NCBI GenBank assembly: GCA_023258655.1
Contig: JALQWO010000123.1
Location: forward strand, 1 to 5,094
From: Bacteroidia bacterium
Lineage (GTDB): Bacteria; Bacteroidota; Bacteroidia; NS11-12g; UBA955
Reading direction: 5' to 3'
DNA: 5,094 bases
Shown here: one piece after another, positions 1 to 5,094 of the stretch
Position numbering within the stretch: the stretch's first letter is position 1
How the letters are laid out: each line of letters starts with the position of its first letter
Notes under the pieces: model-generated
The model's database searches: none
What the model saw: the letters and a program-made list of their open reading frames with translations, nothing else
What the model was told of the DNA's origin: nothing
Translations under genes and position numbers: made by a program

Positions 1-558
1 CCATCCGGGGGCATTTTCAATGGCTTCCAATATAGTAGTGGGGTCGGTAATTACACTCCAGCAATCGCGGTGGTGTTCGCCCATGAATTTGTCTTCTACG
101 GCTTTGTTGAGCATCTGTAGGATGGGATCGTAAAAGCCATCCACATTCACGATGATGATGGGGTGGGTATGTCGGCCCAATTGTTTTAGGGTGATGGCTT
201 CAAACAGTTCTTCAAAGGTGCCGCATCCACCGGGCAGGGCGATGATGGCATCGGATTGTTCAATGAACTTGCGTTTGCGCTCGTGCATGTCGGCCACCAC
301 GTGCATGTGTTGCACTTCGGGGTGATCCCAATTGGCGGCTTTCATAAACGCCGGGATGATGCCAATGACATGGCCTCCATGTTGCAAGGCGGTGGTGGCC
401 ACCTGTCCCATCAGGCCTGTGCCTCCGCCTCCATACACGATGTGTATTCCGGCTCCGGCCAGTGTTTGGGCTAGTTGCTTCGCAGCCTCAAAATACTTCT
501 GGGGTATCTGGTTGCTTGAAGCACAGTAGATACAAACAGTGTTGATGTTTTTTCTCAT
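1..558 (-). CDS. LOG-family (TIGR00730) phosphoribohydrolase, 3' end cut by window edge
   Basis: This is the N-terminal 186 residues of a Rossmann-fold LOG-family protein. Characterised members hydrolyse cytokinin riboside 5'-monophosphates or other nucleoside monophosphates to free base plus ribose 5-phosphate in the cytoplasm. The translation shows the VCIYCASS opening strand, the glycine-rich phosphate loop VYGGGGTGLMG (about 41-51), the MHERK motif (91-95, with the active-site Arg) and the signature PGGCGTFEE (109-117, matching PGGxGTxxE with its Glu). All key residues are present. Family members are usually about 180-200 residues, so little is missing; no stop is reached before base 1. 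The ATG at 556-558 is 4 nt after the CorA stop, so the gene is the last one seen of the operon and is probably translationally coupled; no Shine-Dalgarno is evident. The physiological substrate in a bacterium of this type cannot be told; old 'lysine decarboxylase' annotations of this family are wrong. Confidence 0.95.
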   Translation of the reverse strand, partial: MRKNINTVCIYCASSNQIPQKYFEAAKQLAQTLAGAGIHIVYGGGGTGLMGQVATTALQHGGHVIGIIPAFMKAANWDHPEVQHMHVVADMHERKRKFIEQSDAIIALPGGCGTFEELFEAITLKQLGRHTHPIIIVNVDGFYDPILQMLNKAVEDKFMGEHHRDCWSVITDPTTILEAIENAPGW

Positions 559-562
559 GAAT

Positions 563-1471
563 TTATAACCACTGCTTTCTGCGGAACCACACATAGATAA
601 AAATCACGGTGATTACCATCACCGCCCAAATGGCGGGGTATCCCCACTGATGGTCGAGCTCTGGCATGAATTTGAAATTCATCCCATAAACCCCAACCAA
701 AAACGTTAAAGGTAAAAAGAAGGCCGAAAATACGGTGAGAACCTTCATGACTTCGTTGGTTTTTTGGGATGATACCGACAAATAGACCGTGAGAAGGTTG
801 TTGACATCATCGGTGAGCTGGTCAAAATACAATTCTACTTTATTGTGGAGGTCAAATGCATCTTGCAAATCAGCGCTCGGACGGTGATGCCCTTGTATTC
901 CAGTTAATACCTCACGTGTGAGGAGTAATAGCTTTCGGCCGATGTTGCTTTGTCGTTTCAAAAAATACAATTCTTGCAACATGTTGGCCTTGCGCGATTT
1001 GATAAATATCGTATCCTCGATGTGGTCGATTTGCTCATTCAAGGTGAGTTGAAACCGCTCAAAACTCCTAAGACTGCCCTTCACCAATTTGACGGCAATG
1101 TCTTTTGGATGTTGAATTTTTTGGGGCTCAATGTATCTTGAAATCAAATCTTCAATGAAATCATGGGGAAGTCTGTGTACGGTGATGAGAATGTTGTCGT
1201 CAAAAAACATCGCCACTTTGCTGCTGATCTCTTGAACTGTGTGCTCAACCCGGGTAGTTCCAACCACAACTCGGGTAATTAAAAATTTTAGTGACTCTGT
1301 GTCTTCAAATTTTGGAAGATGGTCGGCCTCTAAACAGTCTTTCAAATTCTGCTGATGAATCTGATGACTCAATGCAAACTGCTCCAAATCCTGGGCGGTT
1401 GGCGATTGAATGTCGATCCATCGGTTGTTACCGTTTAGTTGGAATTCTCGAATTTTTAATGTGCCAGCCAT
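563..1471 (-). CDS. corA: CorA-family magnesium/divalent cation transporter
   Basis: A 302-residue CorA-type channel that would admit Mg2+ (or Co2+/Ni2+) through a pentameric pore in the inner membrane. The first about 240 residues form the cytoplasmic domain: a mixed alpha/beta part with WIDIQSPT (18-25) and HLPKFE (51-56), then long charged helices (about 135-235) that become the stalk. The C-terminus has the two family helices, about 243-262 and 279-296, separated by the diagnostic YGMNF motif (262-266) and the loop FMPEL (268-272), and ends in a short basic tail (WFRRKQWL). Length and order are normal, so the gene looks intact. The start ATG lies 23 nt after the DUF1801 stop; the only purine-rich element (ACAGG) abuts the ATG, too close for a normal ribosome site. 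Metal preference cannot be read from the sequence; a Zn2+ exporter of the ZntB branch is the main alternative. Confidence 0.96.
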   Translation of the reverse strand: MAGTLKIREFQLNGNNRWIDIQSPTAQDLEQFALSHQIHQQNLKDCLEADHLPKFEDTESLKFLITRVVVGTTRVEHTVQEISSKVAMFFDDNILITVHRLPHDFIEDLISRYIEPQKIQHPKDIAVKLVKGSLRSFERFQLTLNEQIDHIEDTIFIKSRKANMLQELYFLKRQSNIGRKLLLLTREVLTGIQGHHRPSADLQDAFDLHNKVELYFDQLTDDVNNLLTVYLSVSSQKTNEVMKVLTVFSAFFLPLTFLVGVYGMNFKFMPELDHQWGYPAIWAVMVITVIFIYVWFRRKQWL

Positions 1472-1494
1472 CCTGTTTTTAGTGGGAATTTAAT

Positions 1495-1869
1495 TTATTT
1501 TGGGGTGGTTTTTTTTGCCTTCTTGGCCATCAATTTGGCTTCGATTTCGGCCAATCGCAAAGCGATGCACTTCTCCACTACAACCGCGGGAATGGGGTTG
1601 TCTTCAGTGAAATGGATGGCGCTTTTGGTGGTACTGCGATCGCCCAGCATCGGCCTTACTTGATCCAATACTTTGGGCATCACAAACAAACTCATATGGT
1701 GGGTGAAGGCGGCGTAATACACCAAAATACCCTGCTGTTTGAACGCCGGCATCCCGTAACTGATGGTCTCCTCAGCCTGGGGTACCAACGCCTTGATTTG
1801 TTCGCGCAATTGCTGCAAACCATCGCGCTGAGCTGCGGGTAAAGCCTGTAAATAAAGATCCACCGTCAT
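1495..1869 (-). CDS. DUF1801 / YdhG-like protein
   Basis: A 124-residue cytoplasmic protein of the DUF1801 (YdhG-like) family, related by fold to frataxin-like 'iron chaperone' annotations; the biochemical role is not settled. Visible hallmarks are the N-terminal helix LYLQALP...LREQIKAL, the core motif ETISYGMPAFKQQG (34-47), the strand pair LVYYAAFTHHMSLFVMPK (49-66), and KSAIHFTEDNPIPAVVVEK (82-100) leading into the C-terminal helix. The tail is lysine-rich (AKKAKKTTPK). I chose the ATG at 1867-1869 although the frame is open upstream to an ATG at 1959. The residues from the further start look nothing like the family and would overlap the previous gene by about 90 nt. The chosen ATG gives a 4-nt ATGA overlap with the preceding stop, and AGAGG sits about 6 nt before it. 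This is the one gene here with a convincing ribosome site. Confidence 0.9.
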   Translation of the reverse strand: MTVDLYLQALPAAQRDGLQQLREQIKALVPQAEETISYGMPAFKQQGILVYYAAFTHHMSLFVMPKVLDQVRPMLGDRSTTKSAIHFTEDNPIPAVVVEKCIALRLAEIEAKLMAKKAKKTTPK

Positions 1870-2336
1870 ACCGCCTCTGGCAAAAATTTGGTCGATATCC
1901 AATGTCCCAACAAGGCCATCGGAATGTATGCCAAAGCCAAATCGGTGATATTGAACCAAAGGGGGGCTGGAAGCATGGAAACGGCCATCGCGCCGCCCAC
2001 GAAAAAGACCACGCCGGTTGTGAGTGCAACTCGTTTTCTATGCGATTTGGCTATGAGTGAGGCCAACAACGCCGCCACCAAAGTGCCCAGCGCATGGGCC
2101 AAAAACGGCATCAGGAAATGCTTGGGTTCAAACAAATGAATGCTCTTTTGCAGGCCTTCCATGGTTTTGACATCCGCACCGGCCGGACCTGGAATGATAT
2201 CCGTGCTGATATTGATAAGGGCCATGTTGACGTTTCCGCCCACAATCAGACCGAGGACGGTCCCCACCACATTTCGCCAAACGGAGGTTATCCATTGCAT
2301 AAAACGAACAGCTAATAGTCCAATCTTTTGAAACAT
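1866..2336 (-). CDS. Four-helix integral membrane protein, function unknown
   Basis: A 156-residue protein I cannot assign to a named family. Hydrophobic segments at about 22-42, 75-95, 103-123 and 130-148 predict four membrane helices with no cleavable signal peptide. Conspicuous motifs are GGNVNMALI (33-41, polar residues within helix 1), PGPAGAD (49-55) and HLFEPKHF (67-74) in the loop between helices 1 and 2, FLAHALGTL (78-86) in helix 2, a basic turn SHRKR (98-102) that should face the cytoplasm, and PAPLWFNITDLALAYIP (123-139) at helix 4. Histidines and asparagines within or next to the membrane suggest a conserved functional core rather than a simple anchor, but this is inference. The ATG at 2336 is the first in frame; Met13 is an alternative. 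No Shine-Dalgarno is seen. Its stop overlaps the start of the DUF1801 gene by 4 nt, so their synthesis is probably coupled. Confidence 0.85.
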   Translation of the reverse strand: MFQKIGLLAVRFMQWITSVWRNVVGTVLGLIVGGNVNMALINISTDIIPGPAGADVKTMEGLQKSIHLFEPKHFLMPFLAHALGTLVAALLASLIAKSHRKRVALTTGVVFFVGGAMAVSMLPAPLWFNITDLALAYIPMALLGHWISTKFLPEAV

Positions 2337-2343
2337 GGGCGAA

Positions 2344-2403
2344 AATTAACGATTCTCAATGGAAAAGACATTTTCAATACGAGAAATTGACAAATCGTTG
2401 ATT
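2344..2403 (-). repeat. Long imperfect inverted repeat in the gap after alkB
   Basis: Outer arms 2348-2354 (aacgatt) and 2393-2399 (aatcgtt) are perfectly complementary. They extend outward by 2344-2346 with 2401-2403 across one mismatch, and inward by 2356-2360 (tcaat) with 2386-2390 (attga) past a small bulge. Inside lies a further small stem, 2362-2366 (gaaaa) with 2371-2375 (ttttc), closing a 4-nt loop. Together this covers most of the 74-nt space between alkB and the four-helix membrane protein gene. It could fold in the transcript as an intercistronic hairpin, act as a weak attenuator, or be an operator. The arms are AT-rich and no T-run follows, so it is not a standard terminator. Confidence 0.45.
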
Positions 2404-2410
2404 CCCTTGG

Positions 2411-2989
2411 TTATTCTGGAACTAGGATGTGTCTGAAAGTGAGGTTGATTCTGGGGGTGGATATGCGTTTTTGTGCGGGAATTTGGTGCAGCCAATGGTG
2501 TTGCATATCGCCTTGCATCAGCAGTAGCGAGCCCGACTCCAGATGGATGGAAAATTTGTTGTTGGCTTCGGTTTTGTGTTTGAAATCGAACCGGCGGGTA
2601 GATCCAAAACTCACCGAGGCGATGCAGGGGTTGGGTCCGAGTTCTTTTTCGTCATCAGAATGCCAGCCCATTTTGTCGCTCCCATCGCGATAAAAGTTGA
2701 GTAGCACACAGTTGAAGGTGGCGCCTGGGGTAAGGCTTTCGATGCGTGTTTTAATGGTAAGAAGACTGGGTGTCCACGGGAGGGGTTGATTCACAACGCC
2801 ACTGTAGGTGTAGATGCAATGGGGGTCGCCATGCCAAGCAGTGAGTCTGGGTGTTGGATGGGTTTTACCAAACAGGGTAATGTGTGTTTGCGTCCACGGA
2901 ATTTCTACTTGAAGAGCATCGAAAAGAGCGAATTGCTCGTTGACATCAAACAAGCCGGGGTGGTATTGCAATTGTTCAGCCGTGGGCAC
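2411..2989 (-). CDS. alkB: AlkB-type Fe(II)/2-oxoglutarate-dependent dioxygenase
   Basis: A 192-residue AlkB-family enzyme, closest in layout to the ALKBH2/ALKBH3-like bacterial branch, which oxidatively removes 1-methyladenine and 3-methylcytosine type lesions from nucleic acids. Visible: PRLTAWHGD (47-55, substrate-side loop), NFYRDG (98-103, Asn/Tyr region contacting 2-oxoglutarate), the iron ligands H110 and D112 in GWHSDDE, the distal iron ligand H168 in HHWLHQIP, and the 2-oxoglutarate-binding RINLTFR (R180, N182, R186). The full catalytic set is present, so activity is expected. Length is typical. The start must be the GTG at 2987-2989 (or a TTG within the next codons), because no in-frame ATG occurs before Met107. 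The gap to the preceding stop is 8 nt and there is no clear Shine-Dalgarno. DNA versus RNA preference cannot be decided from the sequence. No Ada-like activator is visible nearby. Confidence 0.95.
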   Translation of the reverse strand: MPTAEQLQYHPGLFDVNEQFALFDALQVEIPWTQTHITLFGKTHPTPRLTAWHGDPHCIYTYSGVVNQPLPWTPSLLTIKTRIESLTPGATFNCVLLNFYRDGSDKMGWHSDDEKELGPNPCIASVSFGSTRRFDFKHKTEANNKFSIHLESGSLLLMQGDMQHHWLHQIPAQKRISTPRINLTFRHILVPE

Positions 2990-2997
2990 GGAGCAAT

Positions 2998-3330
2998 TTA
3001 CGCATAATTTTTGCCGTTTTCTTGCAGCAGTTGAAAGGCTACCGTCCAGGAGGGAATTTCATTGGATTCGTACCCGTAGGTTTTGCCAGTGGCGATTTGA
3101 TGAAAGGATTTCATGGCTTTCAGGTGGATGCCCGACCGCATAAAGGCGAGCATATGATCACGACTTTCCCAGGCAGTGAGGGTACATTGATAGCCTTGAA
3201 TGCGTTTCACTTGAGAAAAGTGAATACCCGGTGCTGCTTGTGCTTGGGCAAACGAGGGGATGGCCAATCGCCAGAATCGAAAGAAGCTGATGATGCCCTT
3301 GGGTTTAAGGCCTGTGATGGAAATGTACAT
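2998..3330 (-). CDS. DUF3291 / monooxygenase-like small protein
   Basis: A 110-residue soluble protein resembling the DUF3291 / spheroidene-monooxygenase-like and antibiotic-biosynthesis-monooxygenase type alpha+beta barrels, which are often dimeric. The assignment is by pattern memory, not by a search. Visible segments are an opening strand MYISITGLKPKG, the helix FFRFWRLAIPSFAQAQAAPG (16-35), the strand pair around GYQCTLTAWESRDHM (46-60), the helix FMRSGIHLKAMKSF (63-76), and the motif GKTYGYESNEIPSW (82-95). The W55/E56, SGIH and GKTYGYES stretches look like conserved pocket residues. No metal-binding or cofactor motif is evident, so enzymatic activity is uncertain and a ligand-binding or stress role is equally possible. 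The ATG at 3328-3330 follows the previous stop by 3 nt, and the stop precedes alkB by 8 nt, placing it firmly inside the operon. Confidence 0.8.
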   Translation of the reverse strand: MYISITGLKPKGIISFFRFWRLAIPSFAQAQAAPGIHFSQVKRIQGYQCTLTAWESRDHMLAFMRSGIHLKAMKSFHQIATGKTYGYESNEIPSWTVAFQLLQENGKNYA

Positions 3331-3333
3331 GGG

Positions 3334-3576
3334 TTATTTATCGTTGAGACCCAAGGAAAGACCGAACAGTGCGGCAACCAAGGCCAGGTGTACAATCAAC
3401 GTGGCTTTTTGCCAGGTGGGACGATTGGGCCAAGGCTGATCGGTATCAAACGGGTCAAATGCCAGTGCGATACCCATTTGTGAGGCGGCTTCCATATAGT
3501 TTTTATTGGCGGCGGCTTGATAAATTCCTAGCAGAAGAAATCCCAAGTAGAGATATTTGTTGAATGGTGTTTTCAT
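3334..3576 (-). CDS. Small two-helix membrane protein, function unknown
   Basis: An 80-residue protein with hydrophobic helices near residues 8-23 (YLYLGFLLLGIYQAAA) and 58-77 (TLIVHLALVAALFGLSLG), linked by a loop rich in aromatic, proline and acidic residues (ALAFDPFDTDQPWPNRPTW). The short N-terminus is basic. This suggests a helical hairpin in the inner membrane with the loop on one side. I do not recognise a named family. The ATG at 3574-3576 is preferred over the GTG one codon upstream because ATG is the stronger start. It is the first gene of the cluster after the strong terminator and is followed 3 nt later by the DUF3291-like gene, so it likely leads the operon. The tight packing and protein-like pattern support a real gene despite its size. 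Confidence 0.75.
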   Translation of the reverse strand: MKTPFNKYLYLGFLLLGIYQAAANKNYMEAASQMGIALAFDPFDTDQPWPNRPTWQKATLIVHLALVAALFGLSLGLNDK

Positions 3577-3653
3577 CACAACAAGAATACGATGGAAAAA
3601 GGCAGTGAATGGTTCACTTCGATGGGATAATACTAAAATCGATAAAAATGTAG
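3577..3653 (-). promoter_or_regulatory. Leader/promoter region of the seven-gene cluster
   Basis: This AT-rich stretch lies between the terminator and the first ATG of the cluster, so it should contain the operon promoter. On the minus strand, partial matches to the Bacteroidota -7 box TAnnTTTG occur at 3645-3652 (TACATTTT) and 3582-3589 (TATTCTTG), each with one mismatch. Neither has a convincing TTG element at the expected upstream distance, so no transcription start can be called. A 15-bp dyad, agtgaa-tgg-ttcact (3604-3618), lies 28-42 bases before the ATG and is a candidate operator or small leader hairpin. Confidence 0.35.
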
Positions 3654-3691
3654 AAAAAAAAGAGGGTTGGAATTTATTCCAACCCTCTTTT
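3654..3691 (-). terminator. Strong Rho-independent terminator
   Basis: The arms 3658-3672 and 3677-3691 are perfectly complementary (15 bp, with a GC-containing core agagggttgg) around a 4-nt loop. Read on the minus strand the hairpin is followed by a run of eight T (3654-3661, partly shared with the arm base). It starts about 25 nt after the stop of the T9SS-sorted surface protein and would end that transcript, insulating the downstream cluster. On the plus strand the T-run is only four, so plus-strand termination would be weaker. Confidence 0.93.
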
Positions 3692-3716
3692 AATCTTATT
3701 TAGGCTGAGTTAATTT

Positions 3717-5094
3717 CTAGTGAGCAATGATAATTTTCTTATTGATCGATTGATTGTTCACTTGTATCTCCAATAGATAAATGCCATTTGGCCATTCATT
3801 AGTAGGGATGCGAACTGAATTGCCATCAGATATTTGGTTCTGATGAATAGTCAATAGGTTCGCACCAGCAACGTTGGTGACCGCCAATGCGGTGATTTCT
3901 GCATTTGGAGAGGAGATGTCAATGATCTCATTGGCAGGGATTGGGTAAACATTGATATCGGCTTCCTGAAGTTCTGTTGTTCCGCTGGGCGTGGTGCCTT
4001 CTGCAGAGATCCCGAAAACATATTTTCCGTTGTTGTAAGCATTGGAATAAATGGTAACGGTGGCAGATCGTAATCCCATGGTTTCGGTAGCGAACTCAAT
4101 CATGAGGTTTTCAGTTTTACCACCCAAGATTGAGAACTTGCTGCTACCTGGATAGGCCACCTTAAACTCCGCCTTGTTGGTGCCTGATAATGTGATAGAA
4201 TCAACCAATAACAGATCTTTGCCTGAGTTTTCAAGTTGGAATACGTTGGTTTTCAAATACCCCAATCCTACCAAGCCAAAATGCGTTTGATTGAATTTGT
4301 TTGGGTTTAGATTTCCATTTTGAACCGGGTTTGAATTGCCAAAAATATTCAATAAAGGAGCGGTGCCCTCCGCGGAAACGATGAAGTTGAATACACTGTC
4401 TGATGCGTTTGTCAAGATTGAAACAGTCGCAAGTTCCACAGTGGGTTGAGTATTCAATGCCGTAATGGTAAATTCTAGCTGCGAAGATTTATTCAACTGA
4501 ATAGGGAACCCAGAGCCACTTGAAACAGAGAAGACCGTTGAGCCACTGATGTTGATCCCTTTGACATTCAAGATGCCTGGGCCTGAATTGGTAATCGTGA
4601 ATTTCTTGCTAGCTGATTTTCCCACAGCATTCTGACCAAAATCTGTTCCTTTGGTCGCGGTTGGAGCCTCGTCCCCATCAGAAATCTTTGCATTCAAACT
4701 ACGAACTTCCAAATTTGGTGCAACTACACTAGCCGCAATGGTAAAGTCGAAATTTGATTCGTCTAAATCGTTGTTCATTAAGAACACTTTAGAAGTGAAT
4801 TCTCCAAGTTTGTTTGATTTAAACTCCACTGAGATGGTTGTGCTTGAATCTGCCGCAATGGTCATTGGCAATTTGTTCGCGACGGTGAAATTATTTGTAT
4901 TGTCTGTGTTTGCAGACTTGATAACCAAGTTGCCTTTGCCTTTATTCGAAACTGTGAATTCGGCTGTCAAAATTTCAGACAGTCCACAGCTACCCATGTT
5001 GGTATTGTTTATTGTTGTGGTAATGGAGGACTGATTGATGATTTCAATACCATTGCCGCTGCAAGTAAATTCAGGATTTGAATTGCTCGAGGTA
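3717..5094 (-). CDS. T9SS-exported surface protein with choice-of-anchor D modules, 5' end cut by window edge
   Basis: This is the C-terminal 458 residues of a longer secreted or surface-attached protein. The frame stays open to the right edge, so the first internal Met (ATG at 4995-4997) is not the start: residues upstream of it continue the same domain (FTCSGNGIEI). Three beta-sandwich modules of about 110-125 residues follow each other, at about 13-124, 125-244 and 245-368. They are recognisable by repeated patterns such as FTxxNxGxGxLxV, module ends FxFxIxAxG, and the linker APxLxVxG. They match choice-of-anchor D / Hydin-ASPM-type domains known from Bacteroidota adhesins and giant surface proteins. 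Residues 374-458 form a type A T9SS sorting domain: INVYPIPANEIIDISS, then LAVTNVAGANLL, WPNGIYLLEI and the basic-hydrophobic end KKIIIAH. The protein would cross the outer membrane by T9SS with removal of this domain. The missing N-terminus should carry a Sec signal peptide; the ligand or activity is unknown. By eye the gene is more AT-rich than its neighbours. Confidence 0.93.
   Translation of the reverse strand, partial: TSSNSNPEFTCSGNGIEIINQSSITTTINNTNMGSCGLSEILTAEFTVSNKGKGNLVIKSANTDNTNNFTVANKLPMTIAADSSTTISVEFKSNKLGEFTSKVFLMNNDLDESNFDFTIAASVVAPNLEVRSLNAKISDGDEAPTATKGTDFGQNAVGKSASKKFTITNSGPGILNVKGINISGSTVFSVSSGSGFPIQLNKSSQLEFTITALNTQPTVELATVSILTNASDSVFNFIVSAEGTAPLLNIFGNSNPVQNGNLNPNKFNQTHFGLVGLGYLKTNVFQLENSGKDLLLVDSITLSGTNKAEFKVAYPGSSKFSILGGKTENLMIEFATETMGLRSATVTIYSNAYNNGKYVFGISAEGTTPSGTTELQEADINVYPIPANEIIDISSPNAEITALAVTNVAGANLLTIHQNQISDGNSVRIPTNEWPNGIYLLEIQVNNQSINKKIIIAH
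3720..3974 (-). other. T9SS type A C-terminal sorting domain
   Basis: These are the last 85 residues of the surface protein. They begin after a flexible TTPSGTTELQEA linker, open with INVYPIPANEIIDI (the usual form is VYPNPxxxxxxI), contain a V-N-x-x-G turn (VTNVAG) and the PNGIYLLEI strand, and finish with a lysine pair plus hydrophobic residues and no further domain. This order is the hallmark of cargo recognised by the PorU-type sortase of the type IX secretion system. The usual Asn of the opening motif is Ile here (YPIP), which is a tolerated but less common form. Confidence 0.9.
3990..5057 (-). repeat. Three tandem choice-of-anchor D protein modules
   Basis: At the protein level three diverged modules are coded by about 4722-5057, 4362-4721 and 3990-4361. 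Module ends align as FDFTIAASVVAP, FNFIVSAEGTAP and YVFGISAEGTTP. The mid-module strand aligns as FTVSNKGKGNLVI, FTITNSGPGILNV and FQLENSGKDLLLV. No DNA-level repeat is apparent, so the duplication is old rather than a recent expansion. More modules probably lie beyond the right edge. Confidence 0.75.

Noticed and set aside
256..474. Histidine- and glycine-rich 72-residue plus-strand frame
   Set aside because: It is antisense to the LOG-family gene; the His/Gly richness is the reverse complement of its conserved Gly/Val/Met-rich core, not a metal-binding protein.
1772..2029. 85-residue minus-strand frame overlapping the DUF1801 and membrane-protein genes
   Set aside because: It is in a third frame across the junction of two supported genes and is rich in Trp/Pro/Arg with no family-like pattern.
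2337..2410. Intrinsic terminator after alkB
   Set aside because: The inverted repeat there is AT-rich and interrupted, and no T-run follows on the minus strand, so a standard Rho-independent terminator is not supported.
3022..3483. 153-residue open frame on the plus strand
   Set aside because: It runs antisense across the junction of two well-supported minus-strand genes (DUF3291-like and the small membrane protein), and its translation has no recognisable domain pattern. It is a shadow of coding sequence on the other strand.
3717..4997. Surface protein as a complete gene starting at the ATG at 4997
   Set aside because: The frame remains open to base 5093 and the upstream residues belong to the same module; there is no signal peptide after this Met. 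The gene is truncated by the window, not started here.
4651..5034. 127-residue hydrophobic open frame on the plus strand
   Set aside because: It lies wholly antisense to the T9SS surface protein. Its apparent hydrophobic stretches are what the complement of Thr/Ser/Asn-rich coding sequence gives.
1..5094. Defence system, mobile element or CRISPR array
   Set aside because: No transposase, integrase, nuclease, toxin-antitoxin or reverse transcriptase pattern, no regularly spaced direct repeats and no tRNA-like attachment sites were seen on either strand.

Overview
The window reads as chromosomal DNA of a member of the Bacteroidota. The strongest reason is the protein at the right edge: it ends in a type IX secretion (T9SS) C-terminal sorting domain, a system confined to that phylum, preceded by 'choice-of-anchor D' (Hydin/ASPM-like) beta-sandwich modules. 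AT-rich intergenic DNA and the near absence of Shine-Dalgarno sequences before most starts fit the same phylum. Genus cannot be read from this sequence.

Every supported gene lies on the minus strand, so transcription runs from right to left. At the right (3717-5094) is the 3' portion of a long secreted or cell-surface protein, followed by a strong Rho-independent terminator (3654-3691). Next comes a short AT-rich leader (3577-3653) that should hold the promoter of the following cluster. The cluster reads, in transcription order: a two-helix small membrane protein (3334-3576); a DUF3291/monooxygenase-like small protein (2998-3330); an AlkB-type Fe(II)/2-oxoglutarate dioxygenase (2411-2989); a four-helix membrane protein of unknown function (1866-2336); a DUF1801 (YdhG-like) protein (1495-1869); a CorA-type Mg2+/divalent cation channel (563-1471); and a LOG-family nucleoside-monophosphate phosphoribohydrolase cut by the left edge (1-558).

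Gaps in the cluster are 3, 8, 74, -4 (ATGA overlap), 23 and 4 nt, so co-transcription of most or all seven genes is likely. The only sizeable gap (2337-2410) is almost filled by a long imperfect inverted repeat. The products do not form a recognisable pathway. AlkB implies DNA or RNA alkylation repair, CorA ion transport and LOG nucleotide metabolism, while three small proteins are uncharacterised. The cluster looks like a housekeeping or stress assortment rather than a mobile or defence island. I saw no tRNA, rRNA, CRISPR, insertion sequence, integrase or phage genes. No stretch longer than 300 bases lacks a gene.
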